A stretch of DNA of 44,155 nucleotides from Gammaproteobacteria bacterium (GTDB lineage Bacteria; Pseudomonadota; Gammaproteobacteria; Steroidobacterales; Woeseiaceae), in assembly GCA_018699395.1 (NCBI GenBank), contig JABIQN010000050.1, positions 1 through 44,155 on the forward strand, read 5' to 3'. The position numbers were made by a program, and so were the translations under genes. Under the pieces are notes generated by a model that did no database searches, was not told where the DNA came from, and saw nothing but the letters and a program-made list of their open reading frames with translations. Of the stretch, positions 17,923-27,105 are shown piece after piece (within the stretch, counting starts at the first letter, position 1; each line of letters begins with the position of its first letter).

Positions 17923-18186
17923 GATAATTCTCCAGTACGTAACTTTATGTTTTGAGTTAGCTGCTTGGTGCCAGCTCAGTCAGATGCCGAGCCACTTTAA
18001 CGCGGTACCCGTCGTATTGTCACTTTGGGGAGCATTGATTTCGAGGGCTTTGACACTCAGCGCTTTTTGTGGCGATTGAATGCCTTAGTTGTTGGACCGC
18101 TGTGCGGCCACAGCTTAGAATGTCGTCCCATTTAAAAACGTGAGCCACGCAGCACTATTGCTGCACATCTTTGGAGACCAACGCTG
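17923..18186. promoter_or_regulatory. Divergent promoter region rph / yicC
   Basis: This 264-base spacer must hold promoters for both directions. A possible yicC promoter is TTGGAC (18092-18097), an 18-base spacer, then TAGAAT (18116-18121); the -35 match is poor. An imperfect inverted repeat GCTGTGCGGCCACAGC lies in that spacer. No small gene is evident. Confidence 0.35.
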
Positions 18187-19053
18187 ATGCTACACAGTAT
18201 GACAGGCTTTGCGCGCGAGTCCGTTGAAACGGCTCTCGGTACGTTAACCTGGGAAATACGCGCGGTGAACCATCGCTACCTCGACGTGCAATTCAAATTG
18301 CCGGAGGATCTGCGCCCAAAAGAACAGGATTTTCGGCAACAAGCCAGTGCCATTCTCGGACGCGGCAAGGTTGAGTGCAGTCTGTATTTTCGACGAGCTA
18401 TGGACCAGCAAACCGAGATGCAAATTGACACGACCCTCGTCGAGCTTCTCGGCGCTCGGATTGCTGAGCTATCTGCAACATTACCCGCAACTGCAGCGGT
18501 AAATCCTATCGAAATACTGCGCTGGCCCGGCGTCATGAAGTCACCCGAGATTGATGCCGAGCCGCTCTTCGAGTATGCAGGCACATTGCTCGATACTGCA
18601 CTGCAGAGCATCGCAGGTATGCGCCTTAGCGAAGGTAGCCGTATTGCGGAAATGCTCAAATCGAGGGTTACCGAAATAGAGGTAATCGCAAAGTCAGTAA
18701 GAAAACGCATGCCGGAGGTGTTAACTGCATCGCGAGTCAAGCAACAAGAACGCCTCAATAAACTTGATGTTGAAGCCGATCCGGTGCGCCTTGAAGTCGA
18801 GCTCGCCTTGATCGCGCAAAAAATTGATGTTGATGAAGAGCTCGATCGACTGGAGAGTCACCTGGTTGAGATTCGCGACGCATTAATCGACGAGAAGGCG
18901 GTAGGCAGAAGACTCGACTTCCTGATGCAGGAGCTCAATCGGGAAGCAAACACACTTGGTTCAAAATCAGCTGATACTGAGACAACCAAGGCCGCGGTGG
19001 ACCTGAAAGTCCTGATCGAACAAATGCGCGAGCAGATTCAGAATGTCGAGTGA
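18187..19053 (+). CDS. yicC: YicC/YloC-family endoribonuclease
   Basis: A 288-residue member of the YicC family, linked in other bacteria to RNA cleavage and sRNA turnover. The N-terminal domain starts with the family hallmark MTGFAR (residues 5-10), followed by WEIRAVNHRYLDVQFKLPEDLR and GRGKVECSLYFRR. The C-terminal DUF1732 part carries EVELALIAQKIDVDEELDRLESH and GRRLDFLMQELNREANTLGSKSAD. Ribosome site GGAG lies 9 bases before the ATG. It overlaps gmk by 11 bases, the conserved yicC-gmk arrangement. Confidence 0.95.
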   Translation: MLHSMTGFARESVETALGTLTWEIRAVNHRYLDVQFKLPEDLRPKEQDFRQQASAILGRGKVECSLYFRRAMDQQTEMQIDTTLVELLGARIAELSATLPATAAVNPIEILRWPGVMKSPEIDAEPLFEYAGTLLDTALQSIAGMRLSEGSRIAEMLKSRVTEIEVIAKSVRKRMPEVLTASRVKQQERLNKLDVEADPVRLEVELALIAQKIDVDEELDRLESHLVEIRDALIDEKAVGRRLDFLMQELNREANTLGSKSADTETTKAAVDLKVLIEQMREQIQNVE

Positions 19054-19678
19054 CAAAATAGCCAAGGCGGCAAAACTATTTGTGTTCGCAGCGCCATCCG
19101 GTGCTGGCAAGACAACGCTCGTGCATGCTGTGGTCACTAAGCATCAGGATGACTTGCGGTTTTCTATTTCATACACAACCCGCAAACCACGCTCCAATGA
19201 GGCAAATGGAGTTGATTATGTGTTTGTCGATGTCGATGAGTTTATGCGCTTGCGCGACGCGGGCGAAATGCTCGAGCACGCGCAGGTTTTCGACAACTAC
19301 TATGCGACAAGTCGGAGTCAAGTCGAGAGTCACCTTGCGGAAGATCGCAGCGTGGTCCTTGAGATTGACTGGCAGGGTGCACAGCAAGTTCGTGAGTCGA
19401 TGCCAGACTGCGTTACGATTTTTATTCTGCCCCCGTCCATCGCCGAGCTTGAGCAGCGCCTGCGCGGTCGTCGCACCGACAATCCTGAGGTTATAGAGCG
19501 CCGATTGCGGGATGCAAAGAGCGATATGGCGCATTGGGATGAGTTTGACCACGTCATTATTAATAACGACTTGGATGAGGCCATTGTTGCTCTTGAGGCC
19601 GTCTTGATGGGTACGGGAGAAGCATCGTCGTCAAGTAATGGTGAATTGCGTGCAACAATTCAGCGGATTATCGACTAA
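19043..19678 (+). CDS. gmk: Guanylate kinase
   Basis: Phosphorylates GMP to GDP; it also supplies the guanosine nucleotides used by the spoT product downstream. The 211-residue enzyme has P-loop APSGAGKTT (17-25), the GMP-binding SYTTRKPRSNEANGVDYVFV segment, EIDWQGAQQV, and the lid with RRTDNPEVIERRL. The start overlaps the end of yicC by 11 bases, so the two are probably translationally coupled. Confidence 0.97.
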   Translation: MSSDKIAKAAKLFVFAAPSGAGKTTLVHAVVTKHQDDLRFSISYTTRKPRSNEANGVDYVFVDVDEFMRLRDAGEMLEHAQVFDNYYATSRSQVESHLAEDRSVVLEIDWQGAQQVRESMPDCVTIFILPPSIAELEQRLRGRRTDNPEVIERRLRDAKSDMAHWDEFDHVIINNDLDEAIVALEAVLMGTGEASSSSNGELRATIQRIID

Positions 19679-19780
19679 GCGCTTAGAATATCTGGTTATA
19701 TATGCTCGTGTTCAACCTTTGTTCTAACTAGACTCCCCAGCCTCACATAAGGGGCTCACCCCAATTAAGGACTCTGCAAG

Positions 19781-20062
19781 ATGGCTAGAATTACGGTTGA
19801 AGATTGCCTCGACCACATCCCAAACATTTTTGAGATGGTATTAGTTGCCGCCAAACGTGCTCGACGCGTTGCTCATGGCGCTGACCCGATGATCGAGCTT
19901 AAAAATGACAAACCTACCGTTATCGCCCTGCGCGAAATTGCAGATGGCCTAGTCGATCCCTCAATACTCGAAGAAATCGATGCGCCGGCAACCGAAGACT
20001 TGCTGCAAGCCGAATTGTCCGAAGACGTTTTACCTGTTCGCGGGATCTCTGACGGAAAATAG
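19781..20062 (+). CDS. rpoZ: RNA polymerase omega subunit
   Basis: A 93-residue RNA polymerase assembly subunit that in proteobacteria also contributes to a ppGpp-binding site. The N terminus [29 protein letters not shown] is diagnostic, as is [17 protein letters not shown]. The spacing of 102 bases from gmk leaves room for a separate promoter. It sits directly upstream of spoT, the usual order gmk-rpoZ-spoT. Confidence 0.97.
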   Translation: MARITVEDCLDHIPNIFEMVLVAAKRARRVAHGADPMIELKNDKPTVIALREIADGLVDPSILEEIDAPATEDLLQAELSEDVLPVRGISDGK

Positions 20063-20140
20063 TACGTCCTGAGCGGTCAGGGAATGGGTTAGCCAAATAC
20101 GACAGCGACACAATCACTGCTCCACGGGTATGATCGGGGC

Positions 20141-22297
20141 ATGGATTACACTGCAGCAATCTTGGCCAAACTACCGGGCGCGAATAAGCGCGACCACGGT
20201 GTGCAGCACCTTGTCGAAACACTGCAGTCCTATCTACCGGAAGACCAACTCAAGACCATAACGGCCGCTTATGAATTTGGCGCGAAGGCGCATGCCGGAC
20301 AATCTCGTAAGACAGGTGAGGCATATATCACTCACCCTGTAGCTGTCGCACAGGAGCTCGCCGAAATGCGGCTCGATGTCCAGGCGATAACCGCTGCTAT
20401 TTTGCACGATACGATTGAGGACACTACTGCATCGCTCGACGACATCTCAGAGAAGTTCGGTAGCGAAGTCGCGCTGCTCGTCGATGGTGTCAGCAAGCTG
20501 GATCAAATTCAATTTCGCAGTCAGGCAGAGGCTCAATCCGAAAGCTTTCGGAAAATGATGCTCGCGATGATCGAAGACATTCGCGTCATCCTCGTCAAGC
20601 TCGCCGACCGTCTGCACAACATGCAAACACTTGGCGCGATGCCCACTAACAAGAAGAAGCGTATCGCCAGAGAAACACTCGACATCTATGCACCGATCGC
20701 CAACCGCCTCGGTATCAATCGACTCAAAGTGCAACTGGAAGATCTCGGCTTTAAACACCTCCATCCATTTCGATATCGAGTGCTCGCAGCTGCTCTTAAG
20801 AAAAGCCAGGGCAGTCAAAAACAGATCGTAAAGAAGATCATCGAAGAGTTTGGCACAGCAATGGCTGACGAAGGCGTCGAAGGTGGGGTCGCCGGTCGAC
20901 AGAAACATCTTTATAGCATCTACAACAAGATGGCGACGAAGAAGCGCCAGTTATCCGACGTTGTCGATGTATACGGTTTTCGAATTATTTGCCCTGACGT
21001 GGGTTCCTGCTACCAGGTGGTCGGCATCGTGCACGGACTCTACAAGCCGATGCCGGGACGATTCAAAGACTACATCGCCATTCCTCGGATCAATGGCTAC
21101 CAGTCGTTGCACACCACGCTGTTCGGTCCGAAAGGCTTACCGCTAGAAGTACAAATTCGAACGCGTGATATGGACCGTTTGGCGGAGTCCGGCGTTGCAT
21201 CTCACTGGATCTACAAGGCCGACGAAAAGTCGGATGCAAGCCCACAGCGTCGAACACGTGAGTGGCTATCAAATCTTGACGAGCTGCAACAGTCAGGCAC
21301 GTCGGAAGAATTTCTCGAGAGCGTCAAGGTCGATCTGTTTCCAGATAAAGTATATGTCTTTACACCCAAGGGTGACATCATGCCACTACCCAAGGGCTCG
21401 ACAACAGTGGACTTTGCATACGCGGTACACACTGATGTTGGCGACCGCTGTGTAGCTGCGAAGGTCAATCGCAGCCTAGTGCCACTGCGTACAGAATTAC
21501 ACAACAGCCAGACTATCGAGATCATTACCGCCCGAGGCGCGAAACCAAACCCCAACTGGCTGACGTTTGTAAGCACAGCAAAAGCTCGAATGGCCATCCG
21601 ACACCACATGAAAAACCTTCGCTCGTCTGAGTCGGTCGATCTCGGAAAGCGCTTACTCGACCGGTCACTCAAAGACATCGGATCGTCGTTGCGCAAAGTT
21701 GGTAAAGTACGTATCACCGATACACTAGAAGAGCTTGGACTTAATAATAATACCGAGCTATTTGAGCAGATCGGTTTGGGCGAACGGCTCGCTCCATTGA
21801 CGGCTCGTTTTCTAGCAGGAGTAAACGACGAAGATGAGGGCTGCGAAAACACGGCGAATATGACTATTTCTGGCACCGAGGGAATGGTGATCAGCTATGG
21901 AAAATGCTGCTACCCAATTCCAGGCGACGACGTAATGGGGTACCTGACCGCTGGCCGAGGCGTCGTTATCCATCGTAACCAATGTGGCAACTTGTTGAGC
22001 TTTCGAAAGCAGCCGGAGAAATGGATCTCTGTGAACTGGGAAAAGAATATTGAGCGCGATTTTCTTTGTCAGATACAGACAGACACAAAGAACAAACCAG
22101 GCGTTCTCGCGGAGGTAGCGTCAACCATCGGTGATTGCGGTTCTAATATCGAGCAAGTCGAGGTGCTTGGGCGTCACGAAGATTGTTCGGTGCTTTCGTT
22201 CTTACTGCTGGTGAAAGATCGCGTGCACCTAGCAAGCGTTATGCGCAGCGTCCGCAAAATGAAGAATGTCATTCGTATTTCACGCGACTGCGCATAA
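20141..22297 (+). CDS. spoT: Bifunctional (p)ppGpp synthetase/hydrolase SpoT
   Basis: Stringent-response enzyme. The 718-residue protein has the HD hydrolase domain with GQSRKTGEAYITHP (53-66), ILHDTIED (87-94) and the LVKLADRLHNMQTLG block. The synthetase domain has YGFRIICPDV, GRFKDYIAIPR-x-NGYQSLHT and EVQIRT. TGS (VFTPKGDIMPLPKGSTTVDFAYAVH), helical and C-terminal ACT domains (QTDTKNKPGVLAEV) follow. An intact HD motif indicates active hydrolase; synthetase activity is likely but can be weak in SpoT. It begins 78 bases after rpoZ with a CGGGG ribosome-like site. Confidence 0.97.
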   Translation: MDYTAAILAKLPGANKRDHGVQHLVETLQSYLPEDQLKTITAAYEFGAKAHAGQSRKTGEAYITHPVAVAQELAEMRLDVQAITAAILHDTIEDTTASLDDISEKFGSEVALLVDGVSKLDQIQFRSQAEAQSESFRKMMLAMIEDIRVILVKLADRLHNMQTLGAMPTNKKKRIARETLDIYAPIANRLGINRLKVQLEDLGFKHLHPFRYRVLAAALKKSQGSQKQIVKKIIEEFGTAMADEGVEGGVAGRQKHLYSIYNKMATKKRQLSDVVDVYGFRIICPDVGSCYQVVGIVHGLYKPMPGRFKDYIAIPRINGYQSLHTTLFGPKGLPLEVQIRTRDMDRLAESGVASHWIYKADEKSDASPQRRTREWLSNLDELQQSGTSEEFLESVKVDLFPDKVYVFTPKGDIMPLPKGSTTVDFAYAVHTDVGDRCVAAKVNRSLVPLRTELHNSQTIEIITARGAKPNPNWLTFVSTAKARMAIRHHMKNLRSSESVDLGKRLLDRSLKDIGSSLRKVGKVRITDTLEELGLNNNTELFEQIGLGERLAPLTARFLAGVNDEDEGCENTANMTISGTEGMVISYGKCCYPIPGDDVMGYLTAGRGVVIHRNQCGNLLSFRKQPEKWISVNWEKNIERDFLCQIQTDTKNKPGVLAEVASTIGDCGSNIEQVEVLGRHEDCSVLSFLLLVKDRVHLASVMRSVRKMKNVIRISRDCA

Positions 22298-22315
22298 CAA
22301 TTAGGAAAACTAAGT

Positions 22316-22696
22316 ATGAGCAAAAAAGCTATTCACACTGACAACGCACCCGCCGCTATTGGAACGTATTCGCAAGCGATCGAAGCCGCTGGGCTTGTTT
22401 TCTTATCTGGGCAAATTCCACTCGTTCCAGCCACGATGGAGATTGTAGATGGAGACTTCGAGGTACGCGCAAGGCAGGTTTTCGAAAATTTGCAGGCCGT
22501 TGCTGAAGCCGCCGGTAGCAACCTGAACAACGCGGTCAAAATTACTGTGTTTCTAACAGACCTCACTAACTTTGCAATGGTGAACTCCGTGATGGAAGAC
22601 TTTTTCGAGCGGCCGCTTCCAGCACGCGCCGCTGTGGGCGTAGCATCCCTTCCAAAGGGCGTGGATATCGAGGCAGACGCAATCCTTGCAATCTGA
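22316..22696 (+). CDS. ridA: RidA-family enamine/imine deaminase
   Basis: Trimeric 126-residue deaminase that destroys reactive 2-aminoacrylate and related enamines arising from PLP enzymes. Motifs are GTYSQAIEAAGLVFLSGQIPL, the FENLQAVAEAAG helix, VKITVFLTDL, and the catalytic arginine in LPARAAVGVASLPKG. The AGGAA ribosome site lies upstream of the ATG. It follows spoT after 18 bases and overlaps recG by 11 bases, the conserved spoT-ridA-recG order. Confidence 0.95.
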   Translation: MSKKAIHTDNAPAAIGTYSQAIEAAGLVFLSGQIPLVPATMEIVDGDFEVRARQVFENLQAVAEAAGSNLNNAVKITVFLTDLTNFAMVNSVMEDFFERPLPARAAVGVASLPKGVDIEADAILAI

Positions 22697-24758
22697 TTCG
22701 CCGCTAACTGCTCTGAAAGGCGTCGGTCCGGCGCTCGCAAAAAAACTTGGGAAGCTCAATCTCAATCGAGTTGATGATCTGCTATTTCTTTTACCGCTGC
22801 GGTATGAGGATCGTACGCAACTCATAGAAGTCGGTGCGCTGGAAGTCGGTGCTCGCTGTCTAGTCTCTGGCGAAATTCTGCTTGCCGAAACTGTCTTTCG
22901 CGGGCGACGAAATCTGTTGGTTCGAATCGGCGACAGTAGCAGTCAATTGACATTGCGCTTTTTCCATTTTTCTCGACAGCAGCAAGCACAGTTTCAACCC
23001 GGCTCTCACGCGACCTGTTTCGGAGAGGTTCGTAGAGGACAGTCCGGTTTCGAGATGATTCATCCTGAGTACCGTATCACGCAGGAGGGGCAGGATGCCG
23101 CGACGACGGACTCACTAACGCCAATCTATCCGGCGACTGAGGGTGTACAACAAGGTCGCTTGCGAAGCTTAACTGATCAGGCCCTGCGATTGATGCAAGC
23201 CGCACCACCCGAGGAGTTGTTGCCCAGAGCGATCACTGAAAAACTCGGAATGCCTTCGCTCGCAGATGCGATTAATTATCTACATCGCCCACCGCCCGAC
23301 GCTGATATACAGCAGATGCTCTCCGGTACCCATCCATGTCAGCAGCGCCTCGCGTTCGAAGAGTTATTAGCGCATTACCTGAGTTTACGGAATCTACGCG
23401 CGCTCACTGCGACCGAAGATGCGATAGCGCTAACGGATGGCAATGAGGATGTTAGCGGTTTCGTGAGCGAATTACCGTTCAAGCTAACGGGCGCTCAGAA
23501 TCGCGTAGTTAGCGACATATTATCGGATCTCGCGGAGCCTCATCCAATGATGCGATTGATCCAAGGCGACGTCGGCTCCGGCAAGACAGTCGTCGCGGCT
23601 GTGGCTTGTTTAAAGGCTATTACCTGCGGCGTACAAACAGCGATCATGGCGCCGACGGAAATTCTCGCAGAACAACACTTGCGCAGTTTCTCGGACTGGT
23701 TTCGACCGCTGGGGATTACACCCGTCTGGTTGAGTGGTAGCCAACGAGCAGCGCTAAGACGTGAGTCTCTTCAATCTATAGCGGGTGGTAGCGCACAGTT
23801 AATTATCGGCACACATGCTTTGTTTCAGGAAGGCGTTGATTTTCATCGCCTTGGTCTGGTCATCATCGATGAGCAACATCGTTTTGGTGTCCACCAGCGA
23901 ATGGCGCTGCGGGACAAAGGCAGCTCTAAAAACGGTCGCCCGCATCAGCTGGTCATGACTGCGACACCTATTCCAAGAACATTAGCAATGGCGGCTTACG
24001 CTGACCTCGATACCTCGGTTATTAATGAATTGCCGCCCGGGCGTCAGCCAGTTTCGACTGTTGCTGTACCGGAAACTCGACGCAGCCAGGTTGTGGAGCG
24101 AGTCCGGTCTGCCTGCGCTACTGGACAACAGGCCTATTGGGTGTGTCCTCTGATAGAAGAGTCTGAAGTACTCGACTATCAGGCGGCCGCAGCAAGCTAT
24201 CAAATGCTGACTGAAGCCCTACCTAAACTACGAGTTGGTCTCATACACGGTCGTATGCGGCCTGTGGAGAAGGAGCGCGGTATGAGGGCCTTTAAAGAAG
24301 GCCTAATCCAGCTGCTAGTCGCGACGACTGTGATCGAGGTCGGGGTCGACGTACCAAATGCGAGCCTGATGATTATCGAAAATGCCGAGCGTATGGGACT
24401 GTCGCAACTGCACCAACTTCGCGGTCGCGTTGGTCGTGGTGCGGCTCAAAGTCATTGTGTATTGCTGTATAAGTCACCGTTAGGTCAGATTGCTAAGGAG
24501 CGGCTTGCTGTCCTGCGGGATACGAATGATGGCTTCATCGTCGCACAGCGCGATCTCGAGTTACGTGGGCCTGGTGAATTACTGGGCACCAAGCAAACTG
24601 GACTGCCGGATTACCGAATTGCGGACCTTGCTAGGGATGCTGATTTGATGCCACAAGTACAAATCAGTGCGGAAGCTATTCGTAAAAAATCTGAAAGTCG
24701 TGCGGCGGCCATCGTGCGCCGATGGCTCGGTGACGCCAGCCGATATGGGAAAGTGTAA
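22686..24758 (+). CDS. recG: ATP-dependent DNA helicase RecG
   Basis: Fork-reversal and Holliday-junction helicase. The 690-residue product starts at TTG 22686 inside the ridA end (LTALKGVGPALAKKL), and shows the N-terminal wedge domain with VRIGDSSSQLTLRFFHF. The SF2 helicase core has Walker A GDVGSGKT (294-301), DEQH (395-398), MTATPIPRTLAM, ATTVIEVGVDVPNA and QLRGRVGRG. The length agrees with E. coli RecG. The non-ATG start and overlap point to coupling with ridA. Confidence 0.96.
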   Translation: MQSDSPLTALKGVGPALAKKLGKLNLNRVDDLLFLLPLRYEDRTQLIEVGALEVGARCLVSGEILLAETVFRGRRNLLVRIGDSSSQLTLRFFHFSRQQQAQFQPGSHATCFGEVRRGQSGFEMIHPEYRITQEGQDAATTDSLTPIYPATEGVQQGRLRSLTDQALRLMQAAPPEELLPRAITEKLGMPSLADAINYLHRPPPDADIQQMLSGTHPCQQRLAFEELLAHYLSLRNLRALTATEDAIALTDGNEDVSGFVSELPFKLTGAQNRVVSDILSDLAEPHPMMRLIQGDVGSGKTVVAAVACLKAITCGVQTAIMAPTEILAEQHLRSFSDWFRPLGITPVWLSGSQRAALRRESLQSIAGGSAQLIIGTHALFQEGVDFHRLGLVIIDEQHRFGVHQRMALRDKGSSKNGRPHQLVMTATPIPRTLAMAAYADLDTSVINELPPGRQPVSTVAVPETRRSQVVERVRSACATGQQAYWVCPLIEESEVLDYQAAAASYQMLTEALPKLRVGLIHGRMRPVEKERGMRAFKEGLIQLLVATTVIEVGVDVPNASLMIIENAERMGLSQLHQLRGRVGRGAAQSHCVLLYKSPLGQIAKERLAVLRDTNDGFIVAQRDLELRGPGELLGTKQTGLPDYRIADLARDADLMPQVQISAEAIRKKSESRAAAIVRRWLGDASRYGKV

Positions 24759-24768
24759 ACTTCACGTC

Positions 24769-25662
24769 ATGAAACAGATTCTCGCGCCGGAACTAGTCCG
24801 CCAGCTCCGCAATTACGGCAAGCTCATGCGTATCGACAAGCCGATTGGAATCTGGCTGTTGTTGTGGCCCACGCTTTGGGCACTTTGGCTTGCGAGTAAG
24901 GGCGCGCCGGATCAGGGTCTGTTTCTCATATTTGTACTGGGTGTTATCACCATGCGTTCCGCAGGTTGCGTGTTGAACGACTATGTCGACCGTAAAATTG
25001 ATCCCTACATAGAGCGCACTCGCGGGCGGCCCATTGCTTCTGGCGCGGTGGCGCCTCTGGAGGCATTAATTTTGTTTACCGCTTTAAGCCTTATCGCTAT
25101 TGGTCTAGCAGCGATGCTGAACGGACAGGCTAAATTACTCGCTGTTGTCGCGGGCGGCCTGACTGTCGCGTATCCATTCGTGAAGCGTTACCTCTCTATT
25201 CCACAATTTATATTAGGCGTCGCCTTCGGTTGGGCTGTGCCGATGGCATTTGCCGCGGAGACTGGGGGTATACCGGAGCTTGCCTGGCTCGTGTTCGGAA
25301 CGGCTGTGATCTGGGCCGTAATTTACGACACATTTTACGCCATGATTGATCGCGAAGATGATCTGAAGATTGGTATAAAGTCGACTGCCATTTTGTTTGG
25401 CGATGTCGACCTCTTTGTCATTGCAGGACTACAAGGCCTGATGCTCTTGGCGCTTTTCATGATTGGCTATCGTGCCGAGCTTAGTGTCTGGTATTACGCT
25501 TCCGTTTTCGTTGCCGCTGGACTCATGGCCTATCATCTCTGGCTCGCTCGTGACCGACAGCCGGAAGGCTGCCTCGCTGCCTTTCTGCACAATCACGTTA
25601 TTGGTCTGGTCATATTTGTTGGTTTGCTGCTGCACTACACTTTCAATCCGAGTATTGCCTAA
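24769..25662 (+). CDS. ubiA: 4-hydroxybenzoate polyprenyltransferase
   Basis: Integral membrane prenyltransferase of ubiquinone synthesis. From the ATG at 24769 it has 297 residues and several hydrophobic helices. The first aspartate motif is NDYVDRKID and the second is YDTFYAMIDREDD, both diagnostic of UbiA; RTRGRPIASG follows the first. The frame is open upstream into recG, but the ATG 10 bases after the recG stop fits the family N terminus (YGKLMRIDKPIGIWLLLWPT). No ubiC chorismate lyase gene is present next to it, although the two are often paired. Confidence 0.95.
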   Translation: MKQILAPELVRQLRNYGKLMRIDKPIGIWLLLWPTLWALWLASKGAPDQGLFLIFVLGVITMRSAGCVLNDYVDRKIDPYIERTRGRPIASGAVAPLEALILFTALSLIAIGLAAMLNGQAKLLAVVAGGLTVAYPFVKRYLSIPQFILGVAFGWAVPMAFAAETGGIPELAWLVFGTAVIWAVIYDTFYAMIDREDDLKIGIKSTAILFGDVDLFVIAGLQGLMLLALFMIGYRAELSVWYYASVFVAAGLMAYHLWLARDRQPEGCLAAFLHNHVIGLVIFVGLLLHYTFNPSIA

Positions 25663-25807
25663 TATTGAGCGTGAAGAAATTTATTCATGGGACTCAGCAC
25701 ACGGTCGTGAATATATCTCCAAGCTCTACAGACGAAAAAATACACAACTTTGGGGTAGAAAAAGATCGAGAATCCACATCGCCTTGGAATGAACGCGTTG
25801 CACGTAA

Positions 25808-25835
25808 TTCACTCGATGCAATTCCGGGCTATATT
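25808..25835 (+). promoter_or_regulatory. Candidate sigma70 promoter for the bioC-like gene
   Basis: TTCACT (25808-25813) and TATATT (25830-25835) are separated by 16 bases and lie 28 bases upstream of the ATG, in the 200-base gap after ubiA. Each hexamer matches the consensus at four to five positions. The gap holds no other recognisable feature. Confidence 0.4.
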
Positions 25836-25862
25836 TTATAAAAGCGTGCTACCTTTTCGCCA

Positions 25863-26708
25863 ATGCTAAACCGCAAACATATCCGCCGCCGATTCGAGCA
25901 GGTCGCGAGTCGATTTGATAGCGCAGATTTTGTGCATGCCACGACACGCGAAGGCCTTCTTAGCCGACTTGAACCCGTCCTAATCGAGGCCAAGACAGTC
26001 ATCGATCTCGGCGCTGCAACGGGCTCCACGAGCCGGGCCCTCGAAAAGCGTTTTAAGAAGGCCAATGTCATCTCAGTAGACATTGCTCATAGCATGTTGT
26101 GCGAGGCCAGAAAGAAGAAGTCGTGGTTGTCCAGAGCCTCTTATGCTCAAGCAGATGCAGTGGCTTTACCGTTTCGAAACGCTTGCGTTGACCTGGTGTT
26201 CGCGAACATGCTGCTGCCCTGGCTCGACGACCCAACACCGGTCTTCACAGAGGTCGCGCGAGTCTTGCGCAAGAACGGTGTTTTCGCTTTCACCACTCTC
26301 GGCCCAGACAGCCTTCGGGAGATTGCCCGAGCCTGGGGTCAGGTCGATGCCGAAGCGCACGTGAATCGATTTTCCGACATGCATAATCTGGGCGATGGCT
26401 TGGTGAATGCAGGACTCCGTGATCCAGTAGTGGATGTTGACCGCTTGTCCATCAACTACAAGAACAGCGAAAGACTATTTGCTGATCTGACGAACAGTGG
26501 CGCCCGCAATACATTAATAGCGCGAAGTCCAACCCTGACAGGAAAAGGGCCATTTGACGCCATGATTGCCGCTTTGACTGATGCTGACAGAGGTGACATC
26601 ACGCTAAATCTCGAGTTGATATACGGCCATTGTTGGGGTTCCGGCCCTAAAATGGACCCGGAAAATTACCGTATTGACGCTACTCAAATACCGCTACGAC
26701 GCTCCTAA
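25863..26708 (+). CDS. bioC: Malonyl-ACP O-methyltransferase (BioC-like)
   Basis: SAM-dependent methyltransferase, 281 residues. The N-terminal IRRRFEQVASRFDSADFVHATTREGLL block resembles the BioC signature. Motif I is VIDLGAATGS (46-55 region); VDIAHSMLCEARKK and the ADAVALPFRN region follow, then FANMLLPWLDD. The later LFADLTNSGARNTL matches the BioC type rather than UbiE or UbiG. BioC methylates malonyl-ACP to start pimeloyl synthesis for biotin. No other bio gene is nearby, so the assignment rests on sequence alone; another small-molecule methyltransferase is possible. Confidence 0.75.
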   Translation: MLNRKHIRRRFEQVASRFDSADFVHATTREGLLSRLEPVLIEAKTVIDLGAATGSTSRALEKRFKKANVISVDIAHSMLCEARKKKSWLSRASYAQADAVALPFRNACVDLVFANMLLPWLDDPTPVFTEVARVLRKNGVFAFTTLGPDSLREIARAWGQVDAEAHVNRFSDMHNLGDGLVNAGLRDPVVDVDRLSINYKNSERLFADLTNSGARNTLIARSPTLTGKGPFDAMIAALTDADRGDITLNLELIYGHCWGSGPKMDPENYRIDATQIPLRRS

Positions 26709-26926
26709 TTAAAACCAAAATGCGGTCGATCTCGAAAGCTCTTGAAAATAAGAGATTCACTCTAAGCATAGCCCCTAAACCATATTGCATGGCCGACTCG
26801 ATTTGAGTACACTTCGCGAGCTTTTTGGGCGGGCAGCCCAACCAAACCGGCCGATAGACGAATTCTCGGTATTCCCGGATCATTAAAGAACCCACCGGCA
26901 CGAAGTCGTCATGCCCGGAAAATATT

Positions 26927-27091
26927 TTAGGGCGCGGCTAGAAACAGAATCAGGGTTGTAGATAATGCCACCCTGATTTGCAGAGTCTTCAGAACCTTTT
27001 TAGAATCAGACTCATCGCGCGACAGGTGAAAAAGGGCTGTGCTGAGACTGATAACTATCGCTGCCAATAGAACGAATACGATGATTTTCAT
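26927..27091 (-). CDS. DUF2909-like two-helix membrane microprotein
   Basis: A 54-residue minus-strand gene. The product starts MKIIVFVLLAAIVISLSTA (helix 1), has a short charged loop LSRDESDSKKVLKTLQIRVAL, and ends TTLILFLAAP (helix 2). Spacing and the RVALS-x-x-LI motif match the DUF2909 family, which sits divergently beside SURF1 in many gammaproteobacterial cytochrome oxidase clusters. The C terminus looks a few residues shorter than usual. Its ATG is 14 bases from the SURF1 start on the other strand. Its function is unknown; a link to oxidase biogenesis rests only on conserved neighbourhood. The rest of the 26709-27105 gap holds nothing recognisable. Confidence 0.7.
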   Translation of the reverse strand: MKIIVFVLLAAIVISLSTALFHLSRDESDSKKVLKTLQIRVALSTTLILFLAAP

Positions 27092-27105
27092 TTGGAGAGT
27101 ATAGT

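Noticed and set aside
26680-26901. Minus-strand ORF of 73 codons between bioC and the DUF2909-like gene
   Set aside because: It overlaps the end of bioC, has no recognised motif, and its amino acid pattern is unlike a real protein.
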